DNA of 64,000 bases, taken from Citrobacter freundii. GTDB taxonomy: Bacteria > Pseudomonadota > Gammaproteobacteria > Enterobacterales > Enterobacteriaceae. This document shows positions 48,589-60,270 of this stretch, in pieces (the stretch's first letter is position 1; every line of letters starts with the position of its first letter). Under the pieces are notes generated by a model. That model was given only the letters and a program-made list of their open reading frames with translations. It was not told the DNA's origin and searched no databases. Location of the stretch: NCBI RefSeq assembly GCF_011077955.1, contig NZ_JAALBX010000001.1:124001-188000 (forward strand). Direction: 5' to 3'. Both the position numbers and the translations under genes were made by a program.

Positions 48589-49362
48589 ATGTCGGTCCCT
48601 CTTATTTTGACTTTGCTGGCTGGCGGAGCCACATTTATCGGCGCGTTACTGGGCATCATAGGGCAAAAGCCGTCAAATCGACTGCTGGCCTTTTCCCTGG
48701 GTTTTGCCGCAGGCATTATGCTGCTGATTTCGCTAATGGAAATGTTGCCCGCCGCGCTGCGTGAAGAAGGCATGTCGCCGGTATTGGGCTACGGCATGTT
48801 TATTATTGGTCTGCTCGGCTATTACGCGCTGGATCGGATTTTGCCGCACGCGCATGCCCAGGATTTACTGGATACCCCGCCACATGCCGCCCCGCGTAAT
48901 CTGAAACGGACGGCGCTGCTGCTCACTCTCGGCATCAGTTTGCATAACTTCCCGGAAGGGATCGCCACCTTCGTAACCGCCAGTAATAACCTTGAATTAG
49001 GGTTTGGCATCGCCCTCGCGGTTGCCTTGCACAATATTCCTGAAGGACTGGCGGTAGCCGGTCCGGTTTATGCCGCAACGGGGTCAAAATATAAAGCGTT
49101 GTTCTGGGCAGGCATCTCCGGCATGGCGGAAATTCTGGGCGGCGTGCTGGCCTGGCTTATTCTCGGTCCGCTGGTCTCGCCCGTGCTCATGGCGTCAATT
49201 ATGGCGGCAGTCGCAGGCATTATGGTGGCGTTGTCGGTAGATGAGCTGATGCCGCTTGCCAAAGAGATTGACCCCAACAACAACCCAAGTTACGGCGTGC
49301 TGTGCGGCATGTCGGTGATGGGGTTAAGCCTGACGCTTTTACAAACCAACGGTATCGGCTAA
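48589..49362 (+). CDS. zupT: ZIP-family metal importer ZupT
   Basis: Inner-membrane importer of zinc, iron, manganese and cobalt. The 257 residues form eight helices. The paired metal-binding motifs are HNFPEG (helix 4) and HNIPEG (helix 5), and a short His-rich loop (PHAHAQD) connects earlier helices. The ATG at 48589 follows AAGGAG by six bases; a TTG just before it is ignored. A strong terminator follows. Confidence 0.97.
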   Translation: MSVPLILTLLAGGATFIGALLGIIGQKPSNRLLAFSLGFAAGIMLLISLMEMLPAALREEGMSPVLGYGMFIIGLLGYYALDRILPHAHAQDLLDTPPHAAPRNLKRTALLLTLGISLHNFPEGIATFVTASNNLELGFGIALAVALHNIPEGLAVAGPVYAATGSKYKALFWAGISGMAEILGGVLAWLILGPLVSPVLMASIMAAVAGIMVALSVDELMPLAKEIDPNNNPSYGVLCGMSVMGLSLTLLQTNGIG

Positions 49363-49380
49363 CACGTTGCGGACATAAAA

Positions 49381-49411
49381 AAGCCCGGTTCATCTGACCG
49401 GGCTTTTTTTA
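49381..49411. terminator. Terminator between zupT and ribB
   Basis: AAGCCCGGT pairs with ACCGGGCTT around TCATCTG, preceded by an A run and followed by T residues. It serves both convergent genes. Confidence 0.92.
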
Positions 49412-49422
49412 TGATTCTTTGA

Positions 49423-50076
49423 TTAGCTGGCTTTACGCTCACGCGCCTGGCGATAAGCCACCAGATCTTCAATGGTCACTACCGCCATCTGATGCTTGTT
49501 CGCAAACTCAATGCACTCCGGCGCACGCGCCATGGAACCGTCATCATTGGTTAACTCACACAGCACACCCGCAGGTTTAAAACCAGCAAGCGTCACCAGA
49601 TCGATAGTGGCTTCAGTGTGGCCGCCACGGGTCAATACGCCGCCGCTCTGCGCGCGCAGCGGGAACACGTGGCCCGGACGGTTCAAATCGGAAGGTTTTG
49701 CGTCATCGGCAATAGCAGCGCGGATAGTGGTCACGCGGTCCGCCGCAGAAACGCCGGTGGTCACACCGTGCGCGGCTTCAATAGTAACGGTAAAACCGGT
49801 GCCGAACGCGCTGGTGTTGTTCTCAACCATCATCGGCAGGTCGAGCTGCTGGCGGCGCTCTTCGGTCAGGCACAGGCAAACAATGCCGCTGCCGTGGCGA
49901 ATAGTCAGCGCCATTTGTTCAACGGTCATGGTTTCGGCGGCGAAAATCATATCGCCTTCGTTTTCACGGTCTTCATCATCAAGCACCATCACGCCACGGC
50001 CTTCGCGCAAAGCGGTCAGCGCGAGTTCTACGCGTTCAAATGCGGTACCAAAAGAGGAAAGAAGCGTCTGATTCAT
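49423..50076 (-). CDS. ribB: 3,4-dihydroxy-2-butanone-4-phosphate synthase RibB
   Basis: Cytoplasmic Mg-dependent enzyme that makes the four-carbon precursor of riboflavin from ribulose 5-phosphate. The 217 residues show the acidic [16 protein letters not shown] loop, RHGSGIVCL, the [21 protein letters not shown] segment and HTEATIDL. No GTP-cyclohydrolase II domain is fused. It is preceded by an FMN riboswitch, so expression falls when FMN is plentiful. Confidence 0.98.
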   Translation of the reverse strand: MNQTLLSSFGTAFERVELALTALREGRGVMVLDDEDRENEGDMIFAAETMTVEQMALTIRHGSGIVCLCLTEERRQQLDLPMMVENNTSAFGTGFTVTIEAAHGVTTGVSAADRVTTIRAAIADDAKPSDLNRPGHVFPLRAQSGGVLTRGGHTEATIDLVTLAGFKPAGVLCELTNDDGSMARAPECIEFANKHQMAVVTIEDLVAYRQARERKAS

Positions 50077-50183
50077 GGTAAAAAAACCTCATTAAAATTA
50101 TGGTTACCAGAATCAGGGCGGTCTTAGGAGTGCCGTAGAACGGCAAAAAAATAACGTGAGTGGGCCCGAAGCCCGACTGGATC

Positions 50184-50450
50184 GTTACTCTCTCCCATCC
50201 GGACTTTAACCGTCGGCCCCGGAATTACACCGGATCTGCTGACCTTCAGAATGACTTCTGAAGCGCTCGCGGGCTTTCAGCTTGTCTGTTGTCTTTCACG
50301 CTGCCGCTGTGTTGGCGACTCTCGTACACACTTGTCATTGCGTTAACAAAGCCAGGTGATGCTCAAGTTGCTGCCTGCTACAACGTGAAATACCGTAGAC
50401 ATTACGCTGATTTACCGCCGGTGGGGAATTTCGCCCCGCCCTGAGAATAA
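50184..50450 (-). ncRNA. FMN riboswitch (RFN element) controlling ribB
   Basis: Read on the minus strand, the element opens with TTATTCTCAGGGCGGGG and CCCCACCGGCGGTA and closes with GCCGACGGTTAAAGTCCGG and ATGGGAGAGAGTAA, the conserved RFN arms. A long variable arm lies between them, as in other enterobacterial ribB leaders. About 105 bases separate it from the ribB start. No clear intrinsic terminator lies between, so control through ribosome access or Rho is likely. Confidence 0.95.
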
Positions 50451-50609
50451 GCGGGATTACTATAACGCCATTGATTATTGTCGGCAATGCATTCAGCCAG
50501 TTAAATAAACTGGTTTGTGCTATTACTTAGATTCATACATTTCCGGTTTCTCCTCCCGGAAACAGGCATTACAATAATAAGTTATGTAATCACGCACTGG
50601 GAAACCGCC

Positions 50610-50951
50610 ATGATTGACCCGAAAAAAATTGAGCAGATTGCCCGCCAGGTTCATGAATCTATGCCGAAAGGTATTCGTGAATTCGGGGATGATGTTGAAA
50701 AGAAAATCCGCCAGGTTTTACAGTCGCAGTTGACGCGTCTCGACCTTGTCAGCCGCGAAGAATTTGATGTGCAAACGCAAGTACTGCTACGCACCCGCGA
50801 AAAACTGGCTGCGCTTGAGCAGCGTATTAGCGCGCTGGAAAGCCGCGGCACAACCGTAGAACCTGTCGCGCCCGCACCGGCTATCCCGCCGGTTGATGTG
50901 GTGCAACCCGCGCCGGCCATTCCGCCGGTTGACGACGAAAAACCGCTGTAA
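50610..50951 (+). CDS. ubiK: Ubiquinone biosynthesis accessory factor UbiK
   Basis: Small coiled-coil protein (formerly YqiC) that supports the lipid-bound ubiquinone synthesis complex by binding UbiJ. The 113 residues hold a conserved helical part ([19 protein letters not shown], then [20 protein letters not shown]). An unusual proline-rich tail containing two copies of PAPAIPPVD replaces the shorter charged tail typical of E. coli. The ATG at 50610 is the family start; the upstream frame extension is spurious. It is divergent from ribB and convergent with hldE. Confidence 0.95.
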   Translation: MIDPKKIEQIARQVHESMPKGIREFGDDVEKKIRQVLQSQLTRLDLVSREEFDVQTQVLLRTREKLAALEQRISALESRGTTVEPVAPAPAIPPVDVVQPAPAIPPVDDEKPL

Positions 50952-50954
50952 AAC

Positions 50955-50981
50955 AATCGGGCCTTCAATGAAGGCCCGATT
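50955..50981. terminator. Terminator between ubiK and hldE
   Basis: An 11-bp stem AATCGGGCCTT/AAGGCCCGATT with a five-base loop lies between the convergent stop codons. The T tail is short. Confidence 0.75.
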
Positions 50982-50997
50982 CATATTACTTACCGTT

Positions 50998-52431
50998 TTA
51001 CTTACCGTTCTCTTTCTGGATCTTCTTGATGATATTGGTGGTTGAGCATCCGTCTTCAAAGTTCAACACCATTACTTCACCGCCGTTGGCCCAGACTTCT
51101 TTGCTACCCGCGATATCTTCAGGTTTGTAATCGCCGCCTTTGACCAATAAATCAGGCAAAATCCCGGCAATTAACCGCTGCGGAGTGTCCTCTTCAAAAG
51201 GCACCACCCAGTCCACCGCTTCCAGCGCGCCCAGTACGATCATCCGCTGTTCCAGCGGGTTAACCGGACGGGAATCGCCTTTCAGACGTTTGGTGGAAGC
51301 ATCGCTGTTAACCGCCACAATCAGACGGTCGCCAAGCTTACGGGCGTTAGCCAGATACGAGACGTGACCGGCATGCAGAATGTCGAACACGCCGTTGGTC
51401 ATGACGACTTTTTCACCGCGTTTGCGGGCCGCCGCAACGGCCAGTTTCAGCGCCTCTTCATCCATCACGCCAAAACCGGAATCAGCCCGGCCACGCACGG
51501 CGTTTTCAAGCTCGATAGGGGAGACCGTGGACGTACCCAGTTTACCCACCACCACACCGGCTGCGGCGTTAGCGAAGAAACAGGCCTCTTCCAGCGAGTT
51601 ACCAGCGGCAAGCGTGGCAGCCAGTACGCCTATTACGGTATCGCCCGCACCGGTCACATCATAAACTTCCTGAGCCTGAGTCGGCAGGTGCAGCGGATCT
51701 TTACCCGGCTGCAGCAGGCTCATGCCTTGCTCGGAGCGGGTAATAAGCAGCGCGCTGAGATCGTAATCCGCCACCAGCTTCATGCCGCGTTCAACCAACT
51801 CGGCTTCGGTTTTACATTTTCCGACCACGGCTTCAAATTCTGACAGATTCGGCGTCAGCAGCGTTGCGCCGCGATAGCGTTCAAAATCGGTACCTTTCGG
51901 ATCAATCAGCACCGGTACGCCTGCGTTACGCGCCAGTTGGATCATTTGCTGGACGCTGGCCAGCGCGCCTTTGGCGTAATCAGACAGCACCAGCGCACCG
52001 ATGCTGCCGAGCGCCTGGTTGATACGCTCGTGCAGCGGCTGCGGGTCAACGCCTTCAAAGCCTTCTTCAAAATCGAGGCGGATCAGCTGCTGGTTACGGG
52101 AAAGCACCCGCAGTTTAGTGATGGTCGGGTGCGTCGGCACCGAGACAAAATCACATTTTACGTTGACGTTAGCCAGCGCCTGGCTCAATGCCCGCGCCGC
52201 ATCGTCAATCCCCGTCAGGCCAACCAGACGGGAGTTCGCGCCCAGTGACGCGATATTCATCGCCACGTTCGCCGCGCCGCCCGGACGCTCTTCGATATTA
52301 TCGACTTTCACTACCGGGACCGGGGCTTCCGGGGAAATACGGCTGGTAGGGCCGTACCAGTAGCGGTCGAGCATCACATCACCCACTACCATGACGCCTG
52401 CGCGTTCAAACTCGGGCAGCGTTACTTTCAT
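50998..52431 (-). CDS. hldE: Bifunctional heptose 7-phosphate kinase / heptose 1-phosphate adenylyltransferase
   Basis: Two-domain enzyme making ADP-heptose for the lipopolysaccharide inner core. Residues 1 to about 320 form the ribokinase-like kinase ([22 protein letters not shown]). Residues from about 340 form the nucleotidyltransferase with [16 protein letters not shown] carrying HxGH. The 477 residues match E. coli. The stop codon region is duplicated: AACGGTAAGTAA occurs twice in tandem. It is downstream of glnE on the same strand. Confidence 0.98.
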   Translation of the reverse strand: MKVTLPEFERAGVMVVGDVMLDRYWYGPTSRISPEAPVPVVKVDNIEERPGGAANVAMNIASLGANSRLVGLTGIDDAARALSQALANVNVKCDFVSVPTHPTITKLRVLSRNQQLIRLDFEEGFEGVDPQPLHERINQALGSIGALVLSDYAKGALASVQQMIQLARNAGVPVLIDPKGTDFERYRGATLLTPNLSEFEAVVGKCKTEAELVERGMKLVADYDLSALLITRSEQGMSLLQPGKDPLHLPTQAQEVYDVTGAGDTVIGVLAATLAAGNSLEEACFFANAAAGVVVGKLGTSTVSPIELENAVRGRADSGFGVMDEEALKLAVAAARKRGEKVVMTNGVFDILHAGHVSYLANARKLGDRLIVAVNSDASTKRLKGDSRPVNPLEQRMIVLGALEAVDWVVPFEEDTPQRLIAGILPDLLVKGGDYKPEDIAGSKEVWANGGEVMVLNFEDGCSTTNIIKKIQKENGK

Positions 52432-52497
52432 TCCAGACTCTCCTGAGAGATACCAAATTTGCGCGGGATAATAGCATAATTCCCCGCGCGCACATTT

Positions 52498-55338
52498 TTA
52501 TGCCTCACCAAGCCATGTCGCCCAGCTTTGGATAACCTGCTGACGCTCCGCCGAAAACGCGTCGAGCGCCACATGACCCGGTCGCTCCTGTAGCGCCAGA
52601 TGATGCAACTCATCGCGTAATGTCACATAAGCATGCGTCAATGCGTTGGCTTCTTCTTCCGGCATGATGTCATTCTGGGTCAACAGTTCGAGAATGCGCA
52701 CATTATCAGACCAGCGGGTTAGCTTAGGAGCCTCGTGGGCAAACCGCAGCACCAGGTACTGAGTAATAAATTCAATATCGGTGATCCCGCCTTTATCGGC
52801 TTTAATATCAAAGCGATCTTTATGTTTATTACCCAGATGGGCGCGCATTTTTTCGCGCATTTCGCGTACTTCGGTTTGCAGGGCGCAGGCATCGCGCGCC
52901 TTGCATAAAATCTCGCGGCGAATGGACTCAAACGCCTGGCACAATTGCGGATCGCCATACACCACCCGGGCGCGGACCAGGGCCTGATGCTCCCACGTCC
53001 AGGCTTCGTTTTGCTGATAGTCCGCAAAGGCCTCAACGGTTGTGACCAGCATACCTGCGGCACCGGACGGGCGCAGGCGCGCATCCACTTCATACAAAAT
53101 GCCGGATGAGGTACGGGTACTGAAAAGGTGCATGATGCGCTGAGCGAGGCGCAAGTAGAACTGGCGTCCGTCGATTTGCCGCTCGCCGTCAGTCATGACC
53201 TCCGCCGGGCAATCATGCAAAAAAACCAGATCGAGATCGGAGCTGTACCCCAACTCCCATCCCCCCAGTTTGCCGTAGCCCACCACGGCGAAACCGCGCC
53301 CTTCGCGCCCGTGTAAATGAGCAGGCATACCGTAGCGGGAAACCATCAGCGTCCAGGCCTGCTGCACAACGGCGTCTATCATCGCCTCGGCAAGCCAGGT
53401 TAAGTGATCGCTCACTTTCATTACCGGCAGGGTTTCAGCAATATCCGCCGCCGCCACACGCAGCAACTGCGCCTGTTTAAACTGGCGCATCGCTTCAAGC
53501 TGCTGCTCTTCATCATCTTCAGGCACGCGTAACAGATATTGACGCAGTTCATCCCGATAGGCGTTAGTGGCCGTCGGCTGATAAAGGGTGTTCGGATCAA
53601 GCAGTTCATCCAGCAATAACGGATAACGCGCCAGCTGCCCTGCGATCATCGGCGAGGCGTCACACAGGCGGATAAGATGCTTGAGCGCGCCCGGGAATTC
53701 GGTCAGTAATTCAAGGTAGGTGGTGCGGGTAACAATCCCTAACAGCAGCGGCGTAATGCGTCCAAGCGGCACGGCGGGCGACGGCATCGCACACACTTCG
53801 CTTAACAGGCGGGGCATCAGCAAATCCAGCACATGGCGTCCACGCGGGCCGATGGTGCGTTTATCCACCTCTTTGCGAAAATCCACCGCCAACGCCATAA
53901 CCTGCCGCTGGCTCTCGCTATCAAGATGGCTTAATACCGGGCTGGTGACGTCAGCATTGTGCGCGTCCAGCCATAATTCGCGCCAGCCTTCGGCAAGCTT
54001 ATCGTCGCTGGCATCCGGCTCGTCATCACCGATAAGCTCGTTGAATATGCGCCGCACCGCCGTCATATGGCCCGCAAGCGTCGCCTGGAGCGCGGCCCAG
54101 TCAACCTCGCCCATCGCCCAGGCGAGACGGGCGCGATTAAGCTCGTCGCCCGGCAGGGTCTGGGTTTGCTCATCGTTAATGCTTTGCAGCAAATTCTCAA
54201 GGCGGCGTAAAAAGAGATAAGCATCGCGCAGCCGGTCGGCATCGCCCGGCGGCAAAAGATGGAGAGCGTCAATGGCTTCAAGGGTCGGCAACAGTGAGCG
54301 CGATTGTAACGACGGCTCGCGCCCGCCGCGAATCAGTTGAAAGACCTGAACGATAAACTCGGTTTCCCGAATACCGCCTGCGCCCAGTTTGATATTGTCG
54401 GTCAGACCGCGCCGCCGCACTTCACGGGCTATCATCCCTTTCATATTACGCAGCGACTGAATCACGCTGAAATCAATGTAGCGACGGAATACAAAGGGTC
54501 GCAACATCGCGCGCAGTTCCTGGCTTAAGCGATCATTGTTATCGCCCATAATGCGCGCTTTCACCATGGCGTAACGCTCCCAGTCGCGCCCCTGCTCCTG
54601 GTAATAATCCTCCAGCGCGGCAAAGCTCAGCACCAGTGGGCCGCTGTCGCCGAACGGGCGAAGCCGCATATCCACCCGGTAAACAAAGCCGTCCTGAGTG
54701 GGTTGGTCGAGCACTTTGATAAGCCGCTGCCCCATGCGGGTAAAAAATTGCGCATTATCAAGCTCACGTCGCCCGCCCCGGGTCACGCCGTTTTCCGGCC
54801 AGGCGAAGATCAAATCGATATCAGAAGAAAAATTGAGTTCGCCGCCGCCGAGTTTCCCCATGCCTAAGATCATAAGCGGTTGCGCTTCACCCTGCGCGTT
54901 ACAGGGCGTCCCCCACTCACGACAACAGGCCGCCCAGAGCCAGTCGCGCGCGGCGACAATCAGGCTTTCAGCAAGCACGCTTAACTGCTCAAGAGTCGTT
55001 TGGGTGGAAACCAGGTTCAGGGTTTGCGCCCAGGCGATACGGATCATGATGCGCCGTCTGAAAAGACGCAGCTCACGCATTAAGTGCGTTTCGTCGCTGA
55101 CATCCTGTAACGCCGCGTGAAGCCACGCCGCATAATGCTCAGCTTCGTCCGCTTGCGGCGGCCTCTCCCGTAACTCATCAAGCCATTGCGGATGCGCCTC
55201 AAGGCCATCGCGCACAAAATCGCTGAATGTCAGCACGGCTTGCGCCTCTTCGCTCAGCGCTTGCTGTAATAGCGGTTCAGGCAAATCCGCCAACACGTTT
55301 GCGGCGTGCTGTTTTAATAAGGGAGAGAGCGGCATCAT
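52498..55338 (-). CDS. glnE: Glutamine synthetase adenylyltransferase / deadenylase GlnE
   Basis: Bifunctional regulator that adds or removes AMP on glutamine synthetase in response to PII and glutamine. The 946 residues equal the E. coli length. The N-terminal deadenylase nucleotidyltransferase site is in [14 protein letters not shown] and the C-terminal adenylyltransferase site in [15 protein letters not shown], with the regulatory helices between. The segment after the first site reads GGIRETEF, where Ile is usual in place of the Thr (54361-54363). It lies between ygiF and hldE, as in E. coli. Confidence 0.98.
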   Translation of the reverse strand: MMPLSPLLKQHAANVLADLPEPLLQQALSEEAQAVLTFSDFVRDGLEAHPQWLDELRERPPQADEAEHYAAWLHAALQDVSDETHLMRELRLFRRRIMIRIAWAQTLNLVSTQTTLEQLSVLAESLIVAARDWLWAACCREWGTPCNAQGEAQPLMILGMGKLGGGELNFSSDIDLIFAWPENGVTRGGRRELDNAQFFTRMGQRLIKVLDQPTQDGFVYRVDMRLRPFGDSGPLVLSFAALEDYYQEQGRDWERYAMVKARIMGDNNDRLSQELRAMLRPFVFRRYIDFSVIQSLRNMKGMIAREVRRRGLTDNIKLGAGGIRETEFIVQVFQLIRGGREPSLQSRSLLPTLEAIDALHLLPPGDADRLRDAYLFLRRLENLLQSINDEQTQTLPGDELNRARLAWAMGEVDWAALQATLAGHMTAVRRIFNELIGDDEPDASDDKLAEGWRELWLDAHNADVTSPVLSHLDSESQRQVMALAVDFRKEVDKRTIGPRGRHVLDLLMPRLLSEVCAMPSPAVPLGRITPLLLGIVTRTTYLELLTEFPGALKHLIRLCDASPMIAGQLARYPLLLDELLDPNTLYQPTATNAYRDELRQYLLRVPEDDEEQQLEAMRQFKQAQLLRVAAADIAETLPVMKVSDHLTWLAEAMIDAVVQQAWTLMVSRYGMPAHLHGREGRGFAVVGYGKLGGWELGYSSDLDLVFLHDCPAEVMTDGERQIDGRQFYLRLAQRIMHLFSTRTSSGILYEVDARLRPSGAAGMLVTTVEAFADYQQNEAWTWEHQALVRARVVYGDPQLCQAFESIRREILCKARDACALQTEVREMREKMRAHLGNKHKDRFDIKADKGGITDIEFITQYLVLRFAHEAPKLTRWSDNVRILELLTQNDIMPEEEANALTHAYVTLRDELHHLALQERPGHVALDAFSAERQQVIQSWATWLGEA

Positions 55339-55349
55339 GGTGAAATCCT

Positions 55350-56651
55350 TTATTTTTTTCCGCTGTGCAGCCAGAACGGCGACTGGGAGATAGCGTCCTG
55401 ACGGAGATGTTCAATATCGTGACGTAGCCCGTTTTCAATGGCGTGACGCAGCGCGTCCCAGGTATCAATCCACTCCAGCGCAATATGCGGATCGTACACC
55501 CCGGCGAGAACGCGGATCGCATCCAGCTCGCGATACAGACGCGGAAGTTGATCGGTGTAGCGCTCGCCCCAGGGGTTCAAAAAGGCCTGTTTTAATTCAG
55601 CGGCATGGCGCGACAAGTGAATATCGGCGTAGCGTTTAAAGGAATCATTGAGTTTGCGGCGCGCGTTTTCATCAATAAACGGCTGCCAGCCTTGCGTGAG
55701 CAGCCATTCCGTTAGTGCAAGCCTGGCGGTGCTGATTTCACTGCCGTAGACCAGCGTTTCTACCGAGGCGTCGGAAACCAAAGAGACTTCACACTGGGTC
55801 AGCAAGTCACGTAAGCGAGCGCTCGCTTTTCTTGGAACCACACTGCCGAACAGGGCAAACGTATGGCGCACCAGGCCAATCGCGTGTTGAACCTGCGCCT
55901 TGGCAAGGCTATTGCCGCGTACCCACAATTCTTCATGGTACTGCCAGTGGTCCAGTGCCGCTTCGAGCGCATTTTGCAAACCCTGCTCTACGCTGGATTT
56001 AGGCGCGATTTTGATGACAGTCAGTGGTCGCAGGGGCCGCATCGGATTGCCTTGCGCCAGATGATAACCCCGCGCCGCTTTGCTGAGATTGCCCTGCCGC
56101 AGGCCTGACACCGCCACCAGTTGCCGGGCCAGTTTTAATAAATCGCTCAGTTGCCCTTCAAGCAGCTCCATCTCCAGTTCGCACAGCGGCTCGCTGAGCG
56201 CGCCCGCGTTGATTGCCCCCTGATCGAGCGCAAACTCAATGCGGCTATCACCGTGAGTAACCACCCACTTCTCTCGCAGAAAATCGGTACTGAATAAAGG
56301 AATCACTTCACGCTGTACATGCTCAGGCGTAAGACCTTCTGGCCATACCTCCGCCGGGAAACGCGCGACATCAAGCTCAGCGCTTTCCAGCGGGATATTG
56401 TATTCCGGGTGCTGATGCACACCGCCGATAACGCGACCGGCGGTTTTCATGGTCATTTCATAACGCCCATCATCGCCACGAACCCGCAATCCAATACCGT
56501 GCTGGCGCAACTGATTATCCGGCGTTTCGTAATAAACATTCAGTAACTGACGGGGAGCGTGATGATCGCCAGAAAGGCCATTCAGAACAGTGCGCACCGC
56601 TTCAAGAGCCGCGGGTAATACGATGAATTTCAGTTCGATTTCTTGTGCCAT
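55350..56651 (-). CDS. ygiF: Inorganic triphosphatase YgiF
   Basis: CYTH-domain phosphohydrolase cleaving inorganic triphosphate. The N-terminal CYTH tunnel fold (residues 1-200) starts with the signature EIELKFIV and has [20 protein letters not shown]. The C-terminal CHAD domain (about 215-433) is helical and basic and binds polyphosphate. The 433 residues equal the E. coli protein. It precedes glnE by 11 bases, so the two are cotranscribed, and is divergent from ygiM. Confidence 0.97.
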   Translation of the reverse strand: MAQEIELKFIVLPAALEAVRTVLNGLSGDHHAPRQLLNVYYETPDNQLRQHGIGLRVRGDDGRYEMTMKTAGRVIGGVHQHPEYNIPLESAELDVARFPAEVWPEGLTPEHVQREVIPLFSTDFLREKWVVTHGDSRIEFALDQGAINAGALSEPLCELEMELLEGQLSDLLKLARQLVAVSGLRQGNLSKAARGYHLAQGNPMRPLRPLTVIKIAPKSSVEQGLQNALEAALDHWQYHEELWVRGNSLAKAQVQHAIGLVRHTFALFGSVVPRKASARLRDLLTQCEVSLVSDASVETLVYGSEISTARLALTEWLLTQGWQPFIDENARRKLNDSFKRYADIHLSRHAAELKQAFLNPWGERYTDQLPRLYRELDAIRVLAGVYDPHIALEWIDTWDALRHAIENGLRHDIEHLRQDAISQSPFWLHSGKK

Positions 56652-56896
56652 AGCCTTTTACTTACGGTTGAGTCACACCGGAGCGACGCCCGGCGAACTT
56701 AAGGGCCTATTTTTTGTCAGTAGATAATATTTTCCGTTAAAATGCCACGCCGAAGGCGTTTTAGACGAGCAACATCCTCTTTGGCGGGTGCGCGCCAGTG
56801 CTGTTGTACCAGGATGATTCTCATTCAGGTTTGCGCTTCGCATCGTCAAACTGTTGCATTACTATCACCCCACGAATAATGATTAATGAAGACCTG

Positions 56897-57517
56897 ATGC
56901 CTAAATTACGCCTGATTTGCCTGACTTTATTCGCGCTTAGCGTTTCCACTGTGGCCCATAGCGAAGAGAAACGCTACGTGTCCGATGAATTAACTACCTG
57001 GGTTCGTAGCGGTCCTGGCGATAACTACCGTCTGGTGGGATCGCTTAACGCGGGTGAAGCCGTCACGTTATTACAGACCAATGAATCAACGAATTATGGT
57101 CAGGTGCGCGACAGCAACGGACGTACGGCCTGGATCCCCTTAAAAGAATTAAATACCGAGCCAAGCCTGCGCACGCGTGTACCGGAGCTGGAAAATCAGG
57201 TCAAAACGTTAACGGATAAGCTGAATAATATTGATGCGACATGGAATGAGCGCACGTCGGCGATGCAGAAAAAAGTCTCCGCCAGCGACAGCATTATTAG
57301 CGGGCTGAAAGATGAAAATCAGAAGCTTAAAAACGAGCTGATTGTGGCAAGTAAAAAAGTGAATGCCGCCAATCTGCAACTTGACGACAAACAGCGCACC
57401 ATCATTATGCAGTGGTTTATGTACGGCGGCGGCGTGTTAGGCGTCGGCCTGCTGTTGGGCCTGTTGCTGCCGCATATGATCCCGCGTCGCAAGAAAAAAG
57501 ACCGCTGGATGAATTAA
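56897..57517 (+). CDS. ygiM: SH3-domain periplasmic membrane protein YgiM
   Basis: Exported membrane-anchored protein of 206 residues, function unknown. A signal peptide ends near VAHSEE, followed by a bacterial SH3 domain (TWVRSGPGDNYRLVGSLNAG, TAWIPLKEL). A coiled coil (about 95-165) and one C-terminal transmembrane helix (WFMYGGGVLGVGLLLGLLL) follow, with a basic cytoplasmic tail ending DRWMN. The ATG at 56897 gives the family start; upstream frame is spurious. It lies before cca in the same direction. Confidence 0.95.
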   Translation: MPKLRLICLTLFALSVSTVAHSEEKRYVSDELTTWVRSGPGDNYRLVGSLNAGEAVTLLQTNESTNYGQVRDSNGRTAWIPLKELNTEPSLRTRVPELENQVKTLTDKLNNIDATWNERTSAMQKKVSASDSIISGLKDENQKLKNELIVASKKVNAANLQLDDKQRTIIMQWFMYGGGVLGVGLLLGLLLPHMIPRRKKKDRWMN

Positions 57518-57615
57518 TCCCGCCCTGGGCAGCCGTGAAGGTTGCCCTTTTCTTTCGCCTTCTCCTCTACACTTACGTATGATTATTAGTATCAACGAGA
57601 GCAAGTGAGGTGTGG

Positions 57616-58851
57616 GTGAAGAACTATTTGGTCGGTGGTGCGGTACGTGATGGGTTGTTAGGACTACCGGTTAAAGACAGAGACTGGGTTGTGGTAGGCG
57701 CAACGCCTGAGCAAATGCTTAACCTTGGCTATCAACAGGTTGGGCGTGATTTCCCGGTGTTTTTGCATCCCAAAACGCGAGAAGAATATGCGCTCGCCCG
57801 TACCGAACGTAAAAATGGCCATGGCTATACCGGCTTTGTTTGCTACTCCGCTCCTGATGTCACCCTTGAGCAGGATTTACAACGCCGCGACCTGACGATT
57901 AACGCGATTGCGCAGGATGACAACGGCGAGTTTGTCGACCCTTATCATGGGCGCGCTGACCTTGAAAAACGCCTGCTGCGCCATGTTTCTGGCGCGTTTA
58001 ACGAAGACCCCTTGCGCGTCCTGCGCGTCGCACGCTTTGCCGCGCGTTTCGCGCATCTTAATTTCACCATCGCCGAAGAAACGCAGGCGCTCATGCGTGC
58101 CATGACCGAAGCAGGCGAGCTGGCCCATCTCACGCCGGAACGCGTGTGGAAAGAGACCGAAAACGCGCTGCGCTCTCATAATCCTCACATCTTTTTTAAA
58201 GTGCTGCGCGACTGCGGGGCGCTGAAAGTGCTCTTCCCGGAGCTCGATGCGCTGTTCGGCGTGCCTGCGCCACCGAAATGGCATCCGGAAATCGACACCG
58301 GCGTGCATGTACTGATGACGCTCTCAATGGCGGCGATGCTAAGCCCGGACGTGGATGTCCGGTTCGCGACGCTGACGCACGATGTGGGCAAAGGGTTAAC
58401 CCCGCCGCGACTGTGGCCGCGCCATCACGGGCATGGCCCGGCAGGCGTTCCACTGGTGGAAAACATGTGTCAGCGCCTTCGGGTGCCGAATGAGATCCGC
58501 GATCTCGCCAAACTGGTGGCGGAATACCACGACCTTATCCATACCCTCCCTATTTTGCAGCCGAAAACCCTGGTGAAGCTGTTTGATGCTATCGACGCCT
58601 GGCGCAAGCCCCAGCGCGTGGAACAAATTGCGTTAACCAGCGAAGCGGACGTGCGCGGTCGTCAGGGATTTGAAGGCAGCGATTATCCACAAGGGCGATT
58701 GTTGCGTGAAGCCTGGGCGGTTGCGAAAGCGGTGTCGCCAAAAGAGGTGGTCGCAGACGGCTATACCGGGATTGAGGTGCGAGAAGAGCTGACTAAACGG
58801 CGTATCACTGCGCTGGCGAAGTGGAAAGCCGAGCGCTGCCCCCAGCCCTGA
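57616..58851 (+). CDS. cca: Multifunctional CCA-adding enzyme
   Basis: tRNA nucleotidyltransferase that builds or repairs the 3' CCA end. The 411 residues begin [20 protein letters not shown] with the catalytic Asp pair, then [10 protein letters not shown] and the [12 protein letters not shown] helix. The C-terminal HD phosphohydrolase domain carries THDVGKG and HHGHGPAG, the version found in gammaproteobacteria. The GTG at 57616 is chosen because it aligns with the family start and follows GAGG by five bases; another GTG two codons upstream is less likely. Confidence 0.97.
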   Translation: MKNYLVGGAVRDGLLGLPVKDRDWVVVGATPEQMLNLGYQQVGRDFPVFLHPKTREEYALARTERKNGHGYTGFVCYSAPDVTLEQDLQRRDLTINAIAQDDNGEFVDPYHGRADLEKRLLRHVSGAFNEDPLRVLRVARFAARFAHLNFTIAEETQALMRAMTEAGELAHLTPERVWKETENALRSHNPHIFFKVLRDCGALKVLFPELDALFGVPAPPKWHPEIDTGVHVLMTLSMAAMLSPDVDVRFATLTHDVGKGLTPPRLWPRHHGHGPAGVPLVENMCQRLRVPNEIRDLAKLVAEYHDLIHTLPILQPKTLVKLFDAIDAWRKPQRVEQIALTSEADVRGRQGFEGSDYPQGRLLREAWAVAKAVSPKEVVADGYTGIEVREELTKRRITALAKWKAERCPQP

Positions 58852-58867
58852 GGCCGGGGGCGAAAGC

Positions 58868-59686
58868 TTACATAAAGACGACGTATACCGCCGCTGCGAC
58901 GATAAAACGGTAAATCGCAAACGGGATAAAGGAGATGCGTTTGATGATTTGCAGGAAGGTTTTGATGGCGACCAGCGCAACCAGAAACGCCGTAGTGAAA
59001 CCTACCGCGAACATGGGAATATCGGCCACTGTCAGGAAATGAAAGCTCTTATAGAGATCGAGCGCGGTGGCGCCCATCATCATCGGCACCGCCAGTAAGA
59101 ATGAAAATTCTGAAGCGGCGTAGCGGCTCACCCCCACCAGCATCCCGCCGGAAATGGTAGCGCCTGAGCGCGAAAAACCCGGCCACAACGCCAGACACTG
59201 AAAACAGCCGATGGCGAACGCCTGACGATACGTCATATCATCAAGCCCTGGCGCGCGCGGCTCTTTGGGCTTGAATAGCTCTGCTGCTATCAATAATACC
59301 CCGCCGACCACCAGCGCATACATCACATTAATCGGATTAAACAGCGACTTGATCGTGTCGTGTAACACCAGCCCCAATACCACTGCCGGCACCATGCCCA
59401 GCAAGATATGGATCAACGACAGGCGTCCTTTTCCCAGTCCCTCATGGGGCGTACGGCCAAAATGAATGCCGATAAGACTAAACAGGCGACGCCAGAACAT
59501 CACCACCACCGCCAGAATCGATCCTAACTGGATAACGACTTCGAATGTTTTAGCCGTTTCCCCTTCAAAGCCCAGCATGTGGCCCACAATAATCATATGA
59601 CCCGTGCTGGACACCGGTAAAAACTCGGTTAAGCCTTCCACTACGCCGAGAATCGCCGCAATGACCAGCGAATGCATATCGCCCAT
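58868..59686 (-). CDS. uppP: Undecaprenyl-diphosphate phosphatase UppP (BacA)
   Basis: Inner-membrane phosphatase recycling the lipid carrier of cell-wall synthesis, also giving bacitracin tolerance. The 272 residues form about eight helices, with the catalytic motifs [10 protein letters not shown] near residue 21 and [13 protein letters not shown] near residue 170. It converges on cca with only 16 bases between stop codons. folB lies upstream on the same strand but is separated by its own terminator. Confidence 0.97.
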   Translation of the reverse strand: MGDMHSLVIAAILGVVEGLTEFLPVSSTGHMIIVGHMLGFEGETAKTFEVVIQLGSILAVVVMFWRRLFSLIGIHFGRTPHEGLGKGRLSLIHILLGMVPAVVLGLVLHDTIKSLFNPINVMYALVVGGVLLIAAELFKPKEPRAPGLDDMTYRQAFAIGCFQCLALWPGFSRSGATISGGMLVGVSRYAASEFSFLLAVPMMMGATALDLYKSFHFLTVADIPMFAVGFTTAFLVALVAIKTFLQIIKRISFIPFAIYRFIVAAAVYVVFM

Positions 59687-59710
59687 GAAATGTCCTCGTA
59701 CCCAGAAAAC

Positions 59711-59741
59711 AAAAAAACGGCGAGCGCAATGCGCATGCCGT
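59711..59741 (-). terminator. Terminator of folB
   Basis: On the minus strand ACGGC pairs with GCCGT and an inner GCGC/GCGC stem closes an AAT loop; a run of seven T residues follows. Confidence 0.8.
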
Positions 59742-59804
59742 AAAAGCCCGAGTTATATGACAGATATCGTCGCGTTAGGTTTAATAATAATTAAAGAAAA
59801 TGAA

Positions 59805-60164
59805 TTAATTAGGATTATTGCCACGCTGAATTACTACACCCACACTGGCAGCCTGCGCCACCGCACCGGGTTTGCTTACCTTAATCTTCAACCACGGCGT
59901 GTTGAAACGAGTGAGCAGCAGCTCAGCCACCTCTTCCGCCACGCGCTCCACCAGCGCAAACTTTCCGCCCTGAACGTGGCGGATAATGGCGTCGCTCACA
60001 TCGGCATAACTGAGGCAATCCGCCACATCATCACTTTTACCCGCCGGACGATTATCCCAGGCCATTTCGATATCGAACATTAACTTCTGCTCGATGGTCT
60101 GTTCCCAGTCATAAACACCGATTGTGGTGATTATCGAAAGTTGCTCTATAAATACTATATCCAT
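59805..60164 (-). CDS. folB: Dihydroneopterin aldolase FolB
   Basis: Cytoplasmic enzyme of folate synthesis that cleaves or epimerises 7,8-dihydroneopterin. The 119 residues show [14 protein letters not shown] with the substrate Glu, the [16 protein letters not shown] segment, the catalytic region [16 protein letters not shown] and VSKPGAV with the active Lys. The ATG at 60164 gives MDIVFIEQ; an ATG one codon upstream is possible, and the longer upstream frame crosses into the divergent plsY gene and is not used. Confidence 0.97.
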   Translation of the reverse strand: MDIVFIEQLSIITTIGVYDWEQTIEQKLMFDIEMAWDNRPAGKSDDVADCLSYADVSDAIIRHVQGGKFALVERVAEEVAELLLTRFNTPWLKIKVSKPGAVAQAASVGVVIQRGNNPN

Positions 60165-60270
60165 CATGACCTGCCTGTTTTTAGCGCGGCCGGATACCAC
60201 TTCCGGCAAATTATGCGTATTATCCACAGATGCAGAGAATAAAACGACATTTTCAAAACGGAACAGCGTT

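Noticed and set aside
50101..50150. Short GCCGT/ACGGC hairpin with a homopolymer between the FMN riboswitch and ribB
   Set aside because: On the ribB strand the T run precedes the hairpin, so it is not an intrinsic terminator.
50952..51000. Sib-type toxin-antitoxin RNAs expected near hldE in E. coli
   Set aside because: The intergenic space here is under 50 bases and holds only a terminator and a short duplication.
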